From positions 117,155,431 to 117,219,430 of the forward strand of contig CM053146.1 of assembly GCA_028571685.1 (NCBI GenBank): a DNA stretch of 64,000 bases, read 5' to 3'. Shown one piece after another: positions 54,048 to 64,000 of this stretch. Position 1 is the stretch's first letter; each line of letters begins with the position of its first letter. Position numbers and translations under genes: made by a program. The notes under the pieces were generated by a model that had not been told where the DNA came from, ran no database searches, and was given only the letters and a program-made list of their open reading frames with translations. This stretch comes from Heterohyrax brucei. Taxonomy: Eukaryota; Chordata; Mammalia; Hyracoidea; Procaviidae.

Positions 54048-54099
54048 AGAAAGGAAACGGAGGACTTCTTTTTTTTTAAGCAGAAAGATCTTCTCAACT

Positions 54100-54510
54100 G
54101 TTTAACCCAATTACTTTACAGACAAAGTAACTAAGGCCAAGAATGTTTACATGATGAAACCAAGTTTATGTGATTAATTATTACTTCAGAGGTCTGGAAA
54201 GCTGAACTACAGCATAGCTTTGTTTTCTGACTGCATCTCCAATTTGTTAAATAATTTTGTCACATTCATGAGATTATTTGTGCATCAGCCTCTCTCTCAT
54301 TTTAAAAGTCTTTAAATTAAACTCCTAAAACTCCCAACTCATTTACTTAACAAATTTGTATAATACAACCACAGGGTATTAGGTCATATTCTATGTGCTG
54401 GTGATACAGTGGAGAAGCATCAATAGAGAACAAAGCAGATACGCAAGGAAGATATTTGGAGGCATTTGCTGGTCAAGAATGTTAAATTTATGCGTCTCTG
54501 TGTTGACACT
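54100..54510. repeat. MIR and L2-type relics
   Basis: 54100-54190 ('ttactttacagacaaagtaa', 'ctaaggccaagaatg') resembles antisense MIR. 54345-54460 ('ctatgtgctggtgatacagtg', 'agaacaaagcagat') resembles L2. Both are weak. Confidence 0.4.
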
Positions 54511-54685
54511 GGAAACCCTGGTGGTGTAGTGGTTAAGTGCTGTGTCTGCTAACCCAAAGGTTGGCAGTTTGAATCCACCAGGAGCTCCTTGGAAGTTCTA
54601 TGGAACAAGTCTACTCTGTCCTATAGAGTCACTATGAGTTGGCATTGACTCGACGGCAGTGGATTTGGTTTGGTTTTTTGGTGCT
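54511..54685 (+). repeat. Afrotherian tRNA-derived SINE, best-preserved copy
   Basis: 'ggaaaccctggtggtgtagt', 'ggttaagtgctgtgtctgc', 'ggcagtttgaatccacc' (B-box-like), 'ctctgtcctatagagtcac', 'ggcattgactcgacggcag', tail 'tggatttggtttggtttttt'. Used as the reference for the short form in this window. No clear TSD seen. Confidence 0.95.
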
Positions 54686-54764
54686 GAAGTTAACTTTTCC
54701 ACATAACTAAATCATCTGACTTCTTTACATAGTAATAACAACTTGAGCTTTATTAGGAACTACA

Positions 54765-55295
54765 TACAGTTGATCCTCATTTGCAGATTCATATTTGTGA
54801 ATTCATCTACTTGCTAAAACTTACCTGCAACCAGAGCACTTCCACAGTCATTTTCACACATGCCTGGAGAGGCAAAAACTTGAGTAAACCTCTTCACATG
54901 TTCCCAGCTGAGGTCAAATATGGCAAAGCACTGTCCTTTTGTTTCCACTCTAACACTGTAACAACTGTCCTCCCAGTCTTTTTAGTGTCACAACTGGTGC
55001 ATCTTTTGCGCTTTCCATTGGTGAGTTTGCTGTTTAAAATGACCCGCAAGCACAGCCCTGAAGGACTGTCTAGTGTTCTTAAGTGTGAGAAAGCTGTGAT
55101 GTGTCTCGTGGAGAATACGTGTATGTATTAAGCCTCATTCGGGCATGAGTGATTGTGGCGTTGATCCTGAGTTCAATGTTAAAGAATCAATAATATATAC
55201 AAAATATGATGTCTTTAAACAGAAACAACATTATGTATTGATTGCTTAAAAAAATATTGTTACCAGAGGCTCACATCAGAGTCACAGGTACCCAA
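54765..55295 (+). mobile_element. Tigger/pogo-type DNA transposon relic
   Basis: Begins with a 'TA' target (54765-54766) and the terminus 'cagttgatcctcatttgcag'. It continues through 'gtgaattcatctacttgct' and 'gttcccagctgaggtcaaat', then a transposase N-terminal relic (from about 55032). Its frame gives 'KCEKAVMCLVEN', close to the KKAVMCL-type block of Tigger transposases, followed by 'EFNVKES' in another frame. The 3' end after about 55290 ('ccagaggctcacatc') is lost. Subfamily not assigned. Confidence 0.75.
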
Positions 55296-56399
55296 TGCTG
55301 GCCTATAACACTGCCTTCCACTTCCTCCTGCCTGGTTGTAGAGCCAAGAACAGCTCCCAGTACTTAAGGCCTCTCCATGTTTTTTTCATCTCCTTCCTGA
55401 AGCTGCTTTGCTCATTCCAGTTCACACTGCTGTCTCTCTCCTTTTTTCTCAGTGCCTGTTGAGCAGTTGAGAACTGGGGGAATGGCTAGTCATTTCATGT
55501 GTGTGGCTTTCATATCTCCAGCTGGAATATAAGCAAGTTGAGGACTGATGCCACATCTAATAGGCCACAAGGCCAAGGAAAGTGATGACTGCACAATCAG
55601 TTCTAATTGAATGAGTCAATGACTGTTTTCCTGGTTGTGATGATGCAGCTTAACTGCAGAGCTGGAAACAGAGATACTGCAGCTCACAATCTCACCCCTG
55701 AGCCATCCCAGTCAGGCCTGCTTCCCTGAAGTGCTAGTTTCTCCTGTCACATTTCCTTTAAACAATTACATCACCACACACAACAGGTGTTGTGAGAAGA
55801 CCTGAGAATGATGTTATTGAGGAAGTTTCAGAGGCCTTCATGGACAACACAAAAAACAACAAAGGGAATGCCAAGCAGCTCTCTTTGTGCAGTGGCAGGA
55901 AATCTGCTAAAGTGTTTTCTTTTTTTAAATTATAATCTTCAATAAGGAGAATGCCCAGCTTGTCACACATCTTCTTGCAAAGACAAAATCTTCCATCATA
56001 CAGCTGAAATTCAAAACACACAAATTTCTATAGGGAAGTGCCAATTTCCAATCCAGTTACATTATCAATAGCCAAAATGTTATTCCTAGCACTACAAAGG
56101 AATCATAGCCACAATAGGGTTCCTCTCTGTTCTGTAAATAAGTTCAAGGGAGGGATTTCAACACTGTTTAACACCTGTGGGAAGTGTGATGTCTGCTCTG
56201 GTCCTGCAAGCCAGCCTGGCCCGCCTGTAGAGCTGGCACGACCGGCCTGTACAGATACAGGTGAAGGGTGAACAGCTGCGCGCGTGCGGGGCAGCCACTC
56301 TCACACTTTTGCTTCATCTCACTGTGCTCAAATTCTGATCTGATCTTGACATCGCTTCTAGATGGCTTAATCTGCAGCCTCTACATTTTGTCCTGTTTT
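55296..56399. other. No gene or recognised repeat
   Basis: An 87-codon minus frame (55758-56021) has no domain. 56170-56300 is locally CpG-rich ('gcacgaccggcc', 'gctgcgcgcgtgcgg'). Confidence 0.4.
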
Positions 56400-57010
56400 T
56401 ATTTCAGTTTATTGTATTTTACCGTGTTTTAGGTGCAACTTGAGGTGTCAGCACTCTTCCCTTTTCCCCTTCCATCCTGGGTTTTCCATGCCCATTCAGC
56501 CAGTTTTCTTACCCCTTCCTAACTTCGGAGCTGTGCTTTGGGACAGGTGTCACCCATGTGGACTCGAATATGTGGTAGAGCTAAAAAGCACTCATGTGTG
56601 TCATAGCTTATTTTGCGGGCCTATCTAATCTTCAGTTGAAAAGCAGACTTTGGGAGTGGCTTCAGTTGTGAGGTAGCAGGGTATCCAGAGGCCATGCTCT
56701 CAGGAGTTCGTCCACTCTCTATCAGACCACGAAGTCTGTTCTTCTTTTTGCACTTTATTTGCACTTCTATTTGCACTTTATTCTACATTTCTCTCTCACT
56801 CTGTCTGGGACCCTTTACTGAGATTCCTGTCGGAGCAGTTGGCTGGGATAGCTGGACACCATCTAGTTTTTCTGGGCTCAGGCTGTTGAAGGCCGTGGTT
56901 CTCGTGGTCCACTCGTCCTCTGGACTAATATTCCCCTTGTATCTCCATTTGCTTCATTCTTCTTTCCACCAGATGTCAGGGGACCAATAGATGTCAATTT
57001 TGTCCTCTTT
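56400..57010 (-). mobile_element. Old L1 3'-UTR fragment
   Basis: Antisense and co-linear with 33600-34150: 'attttgcgggcctatctaat', 'gtgaggtagcagggtatcc', 'agattcctgtcggagcag', 'tcctctggactaatattccc', 'caccagatgtcaggggacc'. The T-rich start at 56390-56405 is its poly(A) end. Confidence 0.7.
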
Positions 57011-57225
57011 AAGCCCCTACTGGTGCTTGAACCTCAGCTTTCTTCTCCTCTGACTTCCCAAGCCCTTCTTGTCTCCCCTGTCCAATACAGTTCTAGCTCC
57101 AGGAGACATGTCACATGGCTGGTATCCTGATTTCAAGGCCATTTATAAAACACACTTCACTTAAAAGCCATTTAGAAGACTCACATGGTGGTCTGTGAGT
57201 CCAAAGAGACACTTGGAAAACAAAA

Positions 57226-57365
57226 ACTAAGGCCATTGCCACCGAGATGATTCTGACGCATATGGATGCTTAGGGCACATTAAAACTGCCCCATAGGGGG
57301 TCCGTGGAGTACCTGGTGGATTCAAACTGCCGACTTTTTCATAGCTCTTAACCACCACACCAGCC
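57226..57365 (-). repeat. Afrotherian tRNA-derived SINE
   Basis: 'ggccattgccaccgagatga', 'aaactgccccatagggggtc', 'ggattcaaactgccgac', 'cttaaccaccacaccagcc'. Minus strand. Confidence 0.88.
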
Positions 57366-57411
57366 ACTTACAAACCACTAAACAGAAATGATAGCACTTA
57401 CCAAAGTCCTC

Positions 57412-57603
57412 GGGAGTCCTGATGGTACAACAGTTAAGCATTCAGCCGCTAAATGAAAGGCTGGAGGTTCAGACTTACCCAGCAGCCCAGCAACTCTGTG
57501 AGAGAAAGACCTCACAATTGGTTTCCATAAGGATCACAGCCAAGAAAACCCTACAAGGAAGTCGCTATGAGTTGGAATTGACTCAATGGCACCCAACAAA
57601 ATA
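57412..57603 (+). repeat. Long-form afrotherian SINE
   Basis: 'gggagtcctgatggtacaac', 'agttaagcattcagccgc', 'tgagagaaagacctcacaat', 'gagttggaattgactcaatg', ending 'gcacccaacaaaa' (RTE-like end). Confidence 0.88.
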
Positions 57604-57639
57604 ACATCCAAAATCTCAGTTGGAATGAGACTGGAATGT

Positions 57640-58190
57640 GGCTGGCAGGGGAAGCCAGGCAAATCCCCTCGGCTGCCAGTTGTTTACTTTCTACAGTTGA
57701 CATGAAGGTGGAGGGAATCTCCAGGGAATGCGTGATTTGTTCAAATTCAGAGTGCCAGCTCCAGAAGAGTCTTTTTCTCTGTTGATTTTCTGGAAGAAGG
57801 TCCTTGTTGTCAATTGTCCCATGGCTTAGGAGCTTCTCTGCACAGGAACTTTGGATCCAAAGGATATGCCCTGCTCCAGGTTTTACTTTCCTGTTTACTT
57901 GGTGGTATGAGGTTGTCCCCCACTCCCAGTCCCACCACATACATAGTCTTTGATCAAGTCTCTCTTTTTTATCTCAAAAGAGATTGACTTAAAATACTGT
58001 CTAATCTTGTTGATCTCATCAACATAGTAGCCACCAGTCCTGTCTCATTAACGTCATAGAGACAGCATTTACAACACATGGGAAAATTATATCAGGTGAC
58101 AAAATGGTGGACAATCACACAACACAGGGAATCATGGCCTAGTCAAATTGATAACATATATTTTGGGGGTACACAGCTCAATTCATGACA
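57640..58190 (-). repeat. MaLR-like LTR, diverged
   Basis: The minus-strand end 'cagctcaattcatgaca' (58174-58190) and 'tagtcaaattgataac', 'acacagggaatcatggcc' match the 5' part of the 38378 LTR family. Further in, 'aggaagtttggatcc'-like and 'gttgattttctggaagaagg' are more distant. The far end is unclear, with no TSD found. A 129-codon minus frame (57551-57940) lies within and is chance. Confidence 0.65.
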
Positions 58191-58656
58191 GCTCCCAATG
58201 CAGCTCCCTGACTGTATACACCAGAGAGAGAGAAGACAACAACTGAAATGAATGAGCTGTCTTATTAAACCTTAAGATGTTCTGGGGCCCAAGCAATCCT
58301 TCTTTGGGATCCCCTCCCCTAGCTGAATATAATGCAAAGGAAAGACTCTCATTTTTTCCCTAAGGCTGCCAGGTTGTCAAGTTCTGTGCAGACTGAGAAG
58401 GAGCTGTAGTTTCAGAGGTAGTGGGCATGTGGGCACTCAAGGTCAGCAACAAAGTGACGGCTCAGTTCAGAGCCTCAAAGGCCAAGCACTGAATTGATAG
58501 CCAGGCCCGTGTAAGATAGTCCTTAAGGACTTTCAGGAATATACTTTGATGAAAAGGGGAAGGAAATGGAGGGGAAATTTTTCAAACTCCTGTAAGGGTA
58601 GGTGATGTGACTACCAAATATAATGGGACATTATTCTTTCCCAGTATATTGTACTG
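58191..58656. other. No gene or recognised repeat
   Basis: Nothing supported. Confidence 0.45.
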
Positions 58657-59025
58657 TGGTGGCTTGGGTGTTGCTAGGATGCTAAAAATTATGCAACTGA
58701 TATTTCAAATACCATTAGAGTCACTCCTGGTGAACAGGTTTTGGTGGAACTTCCAGACTAAGACAGAGTAGAAAGAAAGACCTGCTGGTCTGTTTCCAAA
58801 CAGTAGGCAATGGAAACCCTGTGGATCACAATAGAATACTGTCCAATATAAAGCTGGGATACAGAGCCCCTTGGTTGGAAGTCACTTCAAATACACAATG
58901 GCCACAATAATGGACTTGAGCATACCAGTGATTGTGAAGATGGTATGGGCTCAGGCGAGCACTGCTCTATCATACATGGATGGCTATGAGTCGGAGCCAA
59001 CTCAGCTACAACTAAAAACAACCTT
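58657..59025 (+). repeat. 3' portion of the tRNA-Gly-like SINE family
   Basis: 'gtggtggcttgggtgttgct', 'ttccagactaagacagagta', 'gaaagaaagacctgctgg', 'aatggaaaccctgtggatc', 'gctatgagtcggagccaac', ending 'gctacaactaaaaacaacc'. Same middle and end as 26185-26478, lacking the tRNA-like head. Confidence 0.65.
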
Positions 59026-59027
59026 CT

Positions 59028-60285
59028 TACTCACCTGCTGATATAGCTTTCAGTTAACACCACAGTCTAAAATATTCTAGGCCCTTTTTAAGGGCTTTGG
59101 GAGCTGTCTGATCTTCCAAGACCAGTCCTGCTACCCTACTCCATTCTAGTGATCAGAGGTCAGTAACCTGGTCATCTTTAAAAACTTGAACCTCTATTAT
59201 TACAGAGAAGTTGTATGTACTCACACAGATAAATTGGAAGCAAACCATAACAGTGGGCCCTTTACCGCATCATAGAAGTGCCTTCCTCTGCTGTCCAAAG
59301 CTTTCTTTTGACCAGGAAAGATGATGGGAAGACTTTCCACCACACATGAATCCAACCTGAGCCTTGGCATCAGACATGGTCAAACATCACCTCTACTGTA
59401 ACCTTGTTATACTCTAAGTATAGAATCGATGGCAGTGGGTTTGGTTTCAGCGTGTATATTTTACTGTGGTTATTACTTCATGTCTCTAATTATCCCAGAT
59501 ATACCTCTGGTTTCCTTCCCAACCCCACCAGCTGGTGATCTGTTTCCTTCTGTGATGAAGTTGGGCAGGTCCCAACACTTGTGGTGGAGCGCTGTGAATC
59601 ACGACCAAGGAAGATCTGTGAACTTCACTCACATGTCCCAGACAGCCTCATGGAAGCCAGCTCAGACCCCAGCTGAGATTTTTATCCATGACTGGTGCCT
59701 TCAGGAATGTATCTGCGGGAAGTAAGAATGTCTCAGATACAGTGGGATGGAGTCATTGATTTTTTTTTCCCCGGTTGGATTATAAGAGGGTCATCAAGAC
59801 TGGCCAACTATACAAGTTAAGTTAGCATAAACAGAGATCCGAATCTTACCACTTAGTAGTTTCAATTTATGTTCCAGATTCTATTTTCTCAAGGTATGGA
59901 GAGGAGCAAGACTCCCAGTAGATATATCACGTAGCTGTGGCCTAGAAGAATTTTTCTTTAATGGATGAAATATAGAATGAATGTGAATATTTTAAGCTGG
60001 TGATATTTTTAAGTGAGCTGAATACTTGTCAATACTTGTCAAGCTGAATCACTAAATCCACTCTTACCCACCTAGAATCAGTATGTTCAAGTCAAACACA
60101 GTTACCTGTATCTAAGCTTGGGGGAAGAAAGCCTTAAAGCTGAACTGGCCATTAGGAAGGTAAGAAAAGAATTAGACCGGGAGCTGGGACAGGCAAGTTC
60201 TTTAGCAGTAGGTGTGTGACTGGGATCAAGTTTAACCCCCCTGGAGTTAGCTTCTCAGTTCTGGGATTCTGTCAGTGCTGCGTCA
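59028..60285. other. No gene; one SINE tail fragment
   Basis: 'atagaatcgatggcagtggg' followed by tttggttt (59420-59447) is the end of a short-form SINE. A 98-codon plus frame starting there (59429-59725) has no domain. Confidence 0.45.
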
Positions 60286-60470
60286 TCCGCATCATTGTTA
60301 GCCGCGGTCGAGTCAGTTCTGACTCTTGCTGACCTCACTGTAGCAGAACAAATAGTTGCCCAGTACCTTGCCATCTTCATGAGCATCTTATGTTTGAGCC
60401 CTTTGTTGTGGCGATTGTGTCTATCCACCCCATTGAGGGTTTCCGTATTTTGCAACTCACTGTTACAGAT
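60286..60470 (-). mobile_element. RTE LINE 3'-end fragment
   Basis: 'gttagccgcggtcgagtcag', 'ttgccatcttcatgagc' and 'ccctttgttgtggcgattgt' followed by gtctatccaccccattgagg give the antisense 3' end of RTE. CpGs are unusually well kept at the tail ('gccgcggtcgag'). Confidence 0.7.
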
Positions 60471-60731
60471 CGAGGGAAGTGTGTGTATATTTTAAGGAAG
60501 GTAAGAAGTTACCTCTTGGAACAGAAACTTCATCTTCTTACCCTAGCCTTGAGTCTCTCAGATTGTACATATGCTACTCTGCACAGAAGACAAGTAAAAG
60601 CCAAGCAGGCTGTTTTCTCAACTTTTTAAGGAGTTCCCATAAGAGGGCTTTTGTTGGCCTTTTCCATCTGAGTCATTCAAGTGCTATTCCAGAAACGGGG
60701 GAGGGGTACAGTGATTTAACACTGTAGAGTT

Positions 60732-60763
<32 letters not shown>

Positions 60764-61214
60764 GAGATGCCTGTAAGTTGGGAGAGTTTGGTCCTAAAAG
60801 TACCCCTGATGCTTGCTACTTTCTGAAGGTGAGTCCATAAGAGGCCTTAGTACCTGCAATAGGGCCTGCCCTACACACACAGTGTCATCAGGTGGCTCAG
60901 GGTGACAGTGGCAGGATCAGGGAGGACTGACATGTTCTGCTGCTCCCATTGGCTACAAACAAACGAGTCTGCACAGTTGTGCGAGCATCAGTGTGCCCGG
61001 GGGCCAGTTCCCACCACTCCCCAAACAGTCTCTACAGCAGGACAGCTGAGGACACGCTGAATCTTGTGACCAGCCTGTTCTGTGAACTGATGAAACGGCA
61101 CTTTTGTGCCTCACGTGCTCTCTGCCCTTGTCTGGGAGGGGAAATGTGGCAATGAGAAGTAACCATTTTTTGTCATCATCTTCAGTGTGGTAAACTGGCT
61201 GAAAAAGGGTCTCC
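60471..61214. other. Poly-T tract and unassigned DNA
   Basis: 28 consecutive T at 60733-60760. The rest has no supported gene or repeat; 60953-61240 minus is an open frame without a domain. Confidence 0.5.
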
Positions 61215-61709
61215 AATCCTTTACTGCTGCCTGCGTCCACATCTTTATATTCTCCCCCATCAGTAAGTGGTGTCTATTTTCCCAGCCCTTGGTGATTCTC
61301 TTTAAAGACCAGAGGAATACAGCGGAAGTGGCAACATTCCAGTTCTAAGCCTCAACCTCAAGAGACCTTGAGCACTTTACTTTTTCCCTTTTAGACCCTC
61401 ATCATTACCATGTGAACAAGCTTGGGCTGCTAGACGATGAAGATCCCTGGCTCAGTCCTCTTGTCACTGTAACTGACAGACAGGTTACTGCCAGACGTAT
61501 GAGTAATGCCCTCCTAGAATAGACAGTCCTTAGCCAACCCATGAGCTAACCACAGAGGCGTCAGTGAGCCAACCCAAGATCAACCTAACCTGCATCAAAT
61601 GAGCAGAACAGCCCAGCTGGCCTTCAAACTTGTGAGCGATAATGAATGTTTGTTGTCTTAAGTCACTAAGTTTTAGGTGACTTGTTACATAGCAATAAAC
61701 AACTGATAC
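61215..61709 (+). repeat. MLT1-type MaLR LTR, 3' part
   Basis: 'tattctcccccatcagtaag', 'aatacagcggaagtggcaac', 'accatgtgaacaagcttgg', 'gtcttaagtcactaagtttt', 'ttgttacatagcaataaaca' and a close at 'actgataca' match the 3' region of old MaLR LTRs shared by placental mammals. Diverged. Confidence 0.65.
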
Positions 61710-61765
61710 ACCGACTTGTGTAAGGGAGGGGGCACTTACATCGCGAAGTTACTATAGTACTAAAC

Positions 61766-62905
61766 TTGAGGCATTCATTTATTCATTTATTATACTGATA
61801 TTGGTTGAACTCCTGCTATAAGCACCAAGAAGCACTGTTCCAGATGCTGGAAATATTATGTCTTTGCCTTCTTAGAATTTACAGTCTAATAGGGGGAGAC
61901 AATCTACAAATAAATGAAAGAGTAAACAAATAAGAAAACTATCAGCCAGTATTAAACTATAAATCAAAAACCAAACCCATGGCATCATGACCCTATAGAA
62001 CAGAGTATAACTGCCCCCATAGAACTAGTCTCTCTCTATAGAACATTTAAATGGGCATATGTTAGAGAGTATCTGTGCAATTACTTTAGGTCTGATGGCC
62101 AGAGAAGCACCTTGGGGGGAAAACAACATTAAACTGAGATCTGAATGTCACTGTAGAATAAGCTGTGGAAAGACTGGAGAAAAGCACCCTAAGCAGAGGA
62201 ACTATGAAGTGCGAAGGCCCTAAGGCTGCAATGTAATGTGTTTCAGAAGAGAGAAGACTGTGTGACTGGAGCACACAAGGAAAGGGAAAAAGAGGCAACA
62301 TACAGAGCATGTAGCACTTTTAAGCTTGAGTCATTGGATTTTACACTAAATGCAATAAGCAGGCTATCATCATTTTTGAAGCAGGGTAGTGACATGATTT
62401 GATTAATGTTTAAATGGATCCCTCTGACTGTTGGCTGTAAAGTGATCATTAAAGGACAAGAGAGGAAGAAGTAAAATCAAGAAGCTTCTTCAACAGTCCA
62501 TACAAGGCAGGATTATAGCAATGGAAACGTTAGACAAAGAACCACCAGAGCTCAGAATGTACTGCCTGTAAGAGTTAAAACAGAGAGAGGAACTGAGGTA
62601 AGTTCTAGAGATTTGTTGAGTAACTTGGTGAACTGATGTGGAAAAGATTACGAGAGGAACAGGTCTGAGGCCTCGCGTAACTCGAGACCGGAGTGCGGAT
62701 GACTATGTGGGCCTAGAGTTCTGGGAAGGAGTCAGGATTACAGGAATATGAAGATGATGTGTGAGCTGAGGACTGGATGAGGTTGGTTGAGGACAGAGAG
62801 TCTGGAGCCCAGGACAGAGCCCCAGGGCATGCCAACACTTATGAGTTGAACAGTTGAGAAGGAACCAGTAAAGATGACTGAGAGGGAGCCACCAGGAGAG
62901 TCTGT
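61766..62905 (+). repeat. Long L2-type ancient repeat with a SINE fragment
   Basis: 'attcatttattcatttatta', 'gcactgttccagatgctgg', 'gcgaaggccctaaggctgc', 'gtgacatgatttgattaat', 'gccccagggcatgccaac' and 'gactgagagggagccacc' form a co-linear series I associate with L2-type mammal-wide sequence. A minus-strand afrotherian SINE fragment ('aaaaaccaaacccatggcat', 'cctatagaacagagtataac') interrupts it at about 61960-62030. Confidence 0.5.
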
Positions 62906-63112
62906 GGTGAATGAAGACAAGTGTGTCCGGTCACCAGAACTCAGGGAGCAGAGTGCGCAAAAAGGAGGTTGTGGTCAATTGGCAAGAACCTTCCTATGGT
63001 CGCTGGATCTGGTAGACCGTTGGGTAGGGCACTGTTCAACAATCTTACCCAAGGCCAAGTTCACTGTTTTGGACTGGGACAACAGAGAGGTGGTCCTGTG
63101 TTGGACCTTACT

Positions 63113-63291
63113 GTTTACTATTAATGGAAACCCTGGTGGTGTAGTGGTTAAGTGCTGCATCTGCTAACCAGAAGGTAGGCAGTTTGAATCCACCAGGCGC
63201 CCCTCAGAAACTCTATGGGGCAGTTCTACCCTGTCTGTAGGGTCGCTATGAGTCAGAATTGACTTGATGGCACTGGGTGGGTTTACCATTA
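63113..63291 (+). repeat. Afrotherian tRNA-derived SINE with TSD
   Basis: SINE at 63124-63280 ('ggaaaccctggtggtgtagt', 'tgctgcatctgctaacc', 'tcgctatgagtcagaattg') flanked by 'gtttactatta' (63113-63123) and 'gtttaccatta' (63281-63291), 10 of 11 matching. One of the younger-looking copies. Confidence 0.93.
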
Positions 63292-64000
63292 CTTAAGGGC
63301 TGTTTTTGAAGTCACATATTGATTTGCAGACCTTTTCCAAGACCAATGCAGATAGCTTCTGACCAGTAGAAAAGACCCCAAAGATTATGGTTTTCCTGCC
63401 CTGTGGGACGTTAATCAGTTTTGTCTCTTAATAACCTGCTATTCTTGACAGGCCTTTTGCCCATCTCAGGGCAACAATAATGCTGAAAAAACAATCAAAC
63501 AAAAAGATGGCTTCTCTCTATGACCAAACTCCACCATCTCATCCTCCTGTTGAGAGACATGAGATATTTTTCCAATATTCTCAAGACTGAAATTTCTCTG
63601 GGTTGGAATTCTGCTGGCTCTTCAGTCATTATAAGGTAGAACACTGCTGCTGTGGTCAGGCCCCCTATTCTTATCTGTCGTCTGTGGAATTCCTCTTGAT
63701 GGCCTGTTCTATTCCTGCAATTGAAATCACTCATACTCTGAACTGTGTTTGAGGGTGTCATCTCCCAGAACCTCACCTTTAAAACTTTTGTGTGTTTATT
63801 GTAGAATTTTTCAGCTGCTCTGTATTCACTCCACACATCTGGGTTGTCTGCATGGTTGGATGCTGGGATGAGTTTTGTCACCTTAGCCTGAAATGCTATC
63901 TGTGACTAAAATCAGGATTATAATACCCGGCTCTGATATCTGTGAATTCCCACGTGACTTTCCTACCCCTCAAAGCACATGACTTTCAGCTTGCACTTCT
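63292..64000. other. No supported gene; one open minus-strand frame
   Basis: A frame of about 131 codons is open on the minus strand from about 63890 to 63495. The nearest initiator in it is non-ATG; an 'atttcag' acceptor-like sequence lies just upstream on that strand. It has no domain I recognise (it includes 'NPDVWSEYRAAEKFYNKH') and could be an exon, an old processed copy or chance. Confidence 0.3.

Larger units (their letters stand above)
40051..54061 (+). mobile_element. Outer L1 of the nest (40065-45590 plus 52804-54047)
   Basis: An old, near full-length plus-strand L1 split by the younger L1 at 45591-52792. The flanking duplication is 'agaaaggaaatgga' (40051-40064) and 'agaaaggaaacgga' (54048-54061), 13 of 14 matching. 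The target 'tt|agaa' fits L1 endonuclease preference. Removing the inner element joins the ORF2 relic at 45590/52804 in the correct order. It has a 5' UTR (40065-40891), ORF1 relic, ORF2 relic and a shortened 3' UTR. Confidence 0.95.

Noticed and set aside
54511-54690. Target duplication for the best-preserved SINE
   Set aside because: No direct repeat longer than about 4 bp could be found on both sides, so none is claimed.
57551-57940. 129-codon minus-strand frame
   Set aside because: Lies across a SINE end and the LTR at 57640-58190; no domain.

Overview
This is mammalian genomic DNA made up mostly of transposable elements. It almost certainly comes from an afrotherian, most likely an elephant or another paenungulate. 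The main sign is about two dozen copies and pieces of the tRNA-derived SINE whose head reads like 'gtgtagtggttaag' and whose tail reads like 'gagtcggaatcgactc'. RTE/BovB-type LINE fragments ending in the same tail motif, and L1 elements of a non-primate, non-rodent type, support this. Species assignment is inference; no host exon, tRNA, rRNA or CRISPR array can be supported.

Layout. 1-30 kb is ordinary intergenic or intronic DNA studded with SINEs, RTE LINE fragments, MIR/L2 relics, MaLR-like solo LTRs (one carries a 149-bp perfect GATACA array), a deleted mariner element near 10.3-10.7 kb, and one short CpG-rich patch near 14.2-14.5 kb. 30.5-36.7 kb holds two old 5'-truncated L1s in tail-to-tail orientation; the minus-strand one sits inside an older unclassified retroelement. 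38.4-38.9 kb is a solo LTR with a perfect 5-bp target duplication. 40.05-54.06 kb is a nest of two L1s: a younger L1 (45591-52792, intact ORF1, ORF2 broken at three points) lies inside the ORF2 of an older, decayed L1 (40065-54047). Both insertions keep target-site duplications. 54-64 kb returns to scattered SINEs, a Tigger/pogo-type DNA transposon relic with a transposase N-terminus, LTRs, an L2-type stretch and RTE fragments.

How the parts relate. The SINEs have no protein of their own and share their 3' end with the RTE LINE, which points to RTE machinery as their mobiliser. The least expected observation is a set of five very short insertions (17-54 bp) between 0.96 and 23.75 kb. Each consists only of a variant SINE/RTE tail ('cacttggctt...'), and each is flanked by an exact or near-exact direct repeat of 7-10 bp. 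They look like extreme 5'-truncated retrotransposition products of a lineage that has no full-length copy in this window.

All family names are recognised by eye without a database. Boundaries are exact only where a target-site duplication is quoted; otherwise they are good to roughly 10-30 bp.
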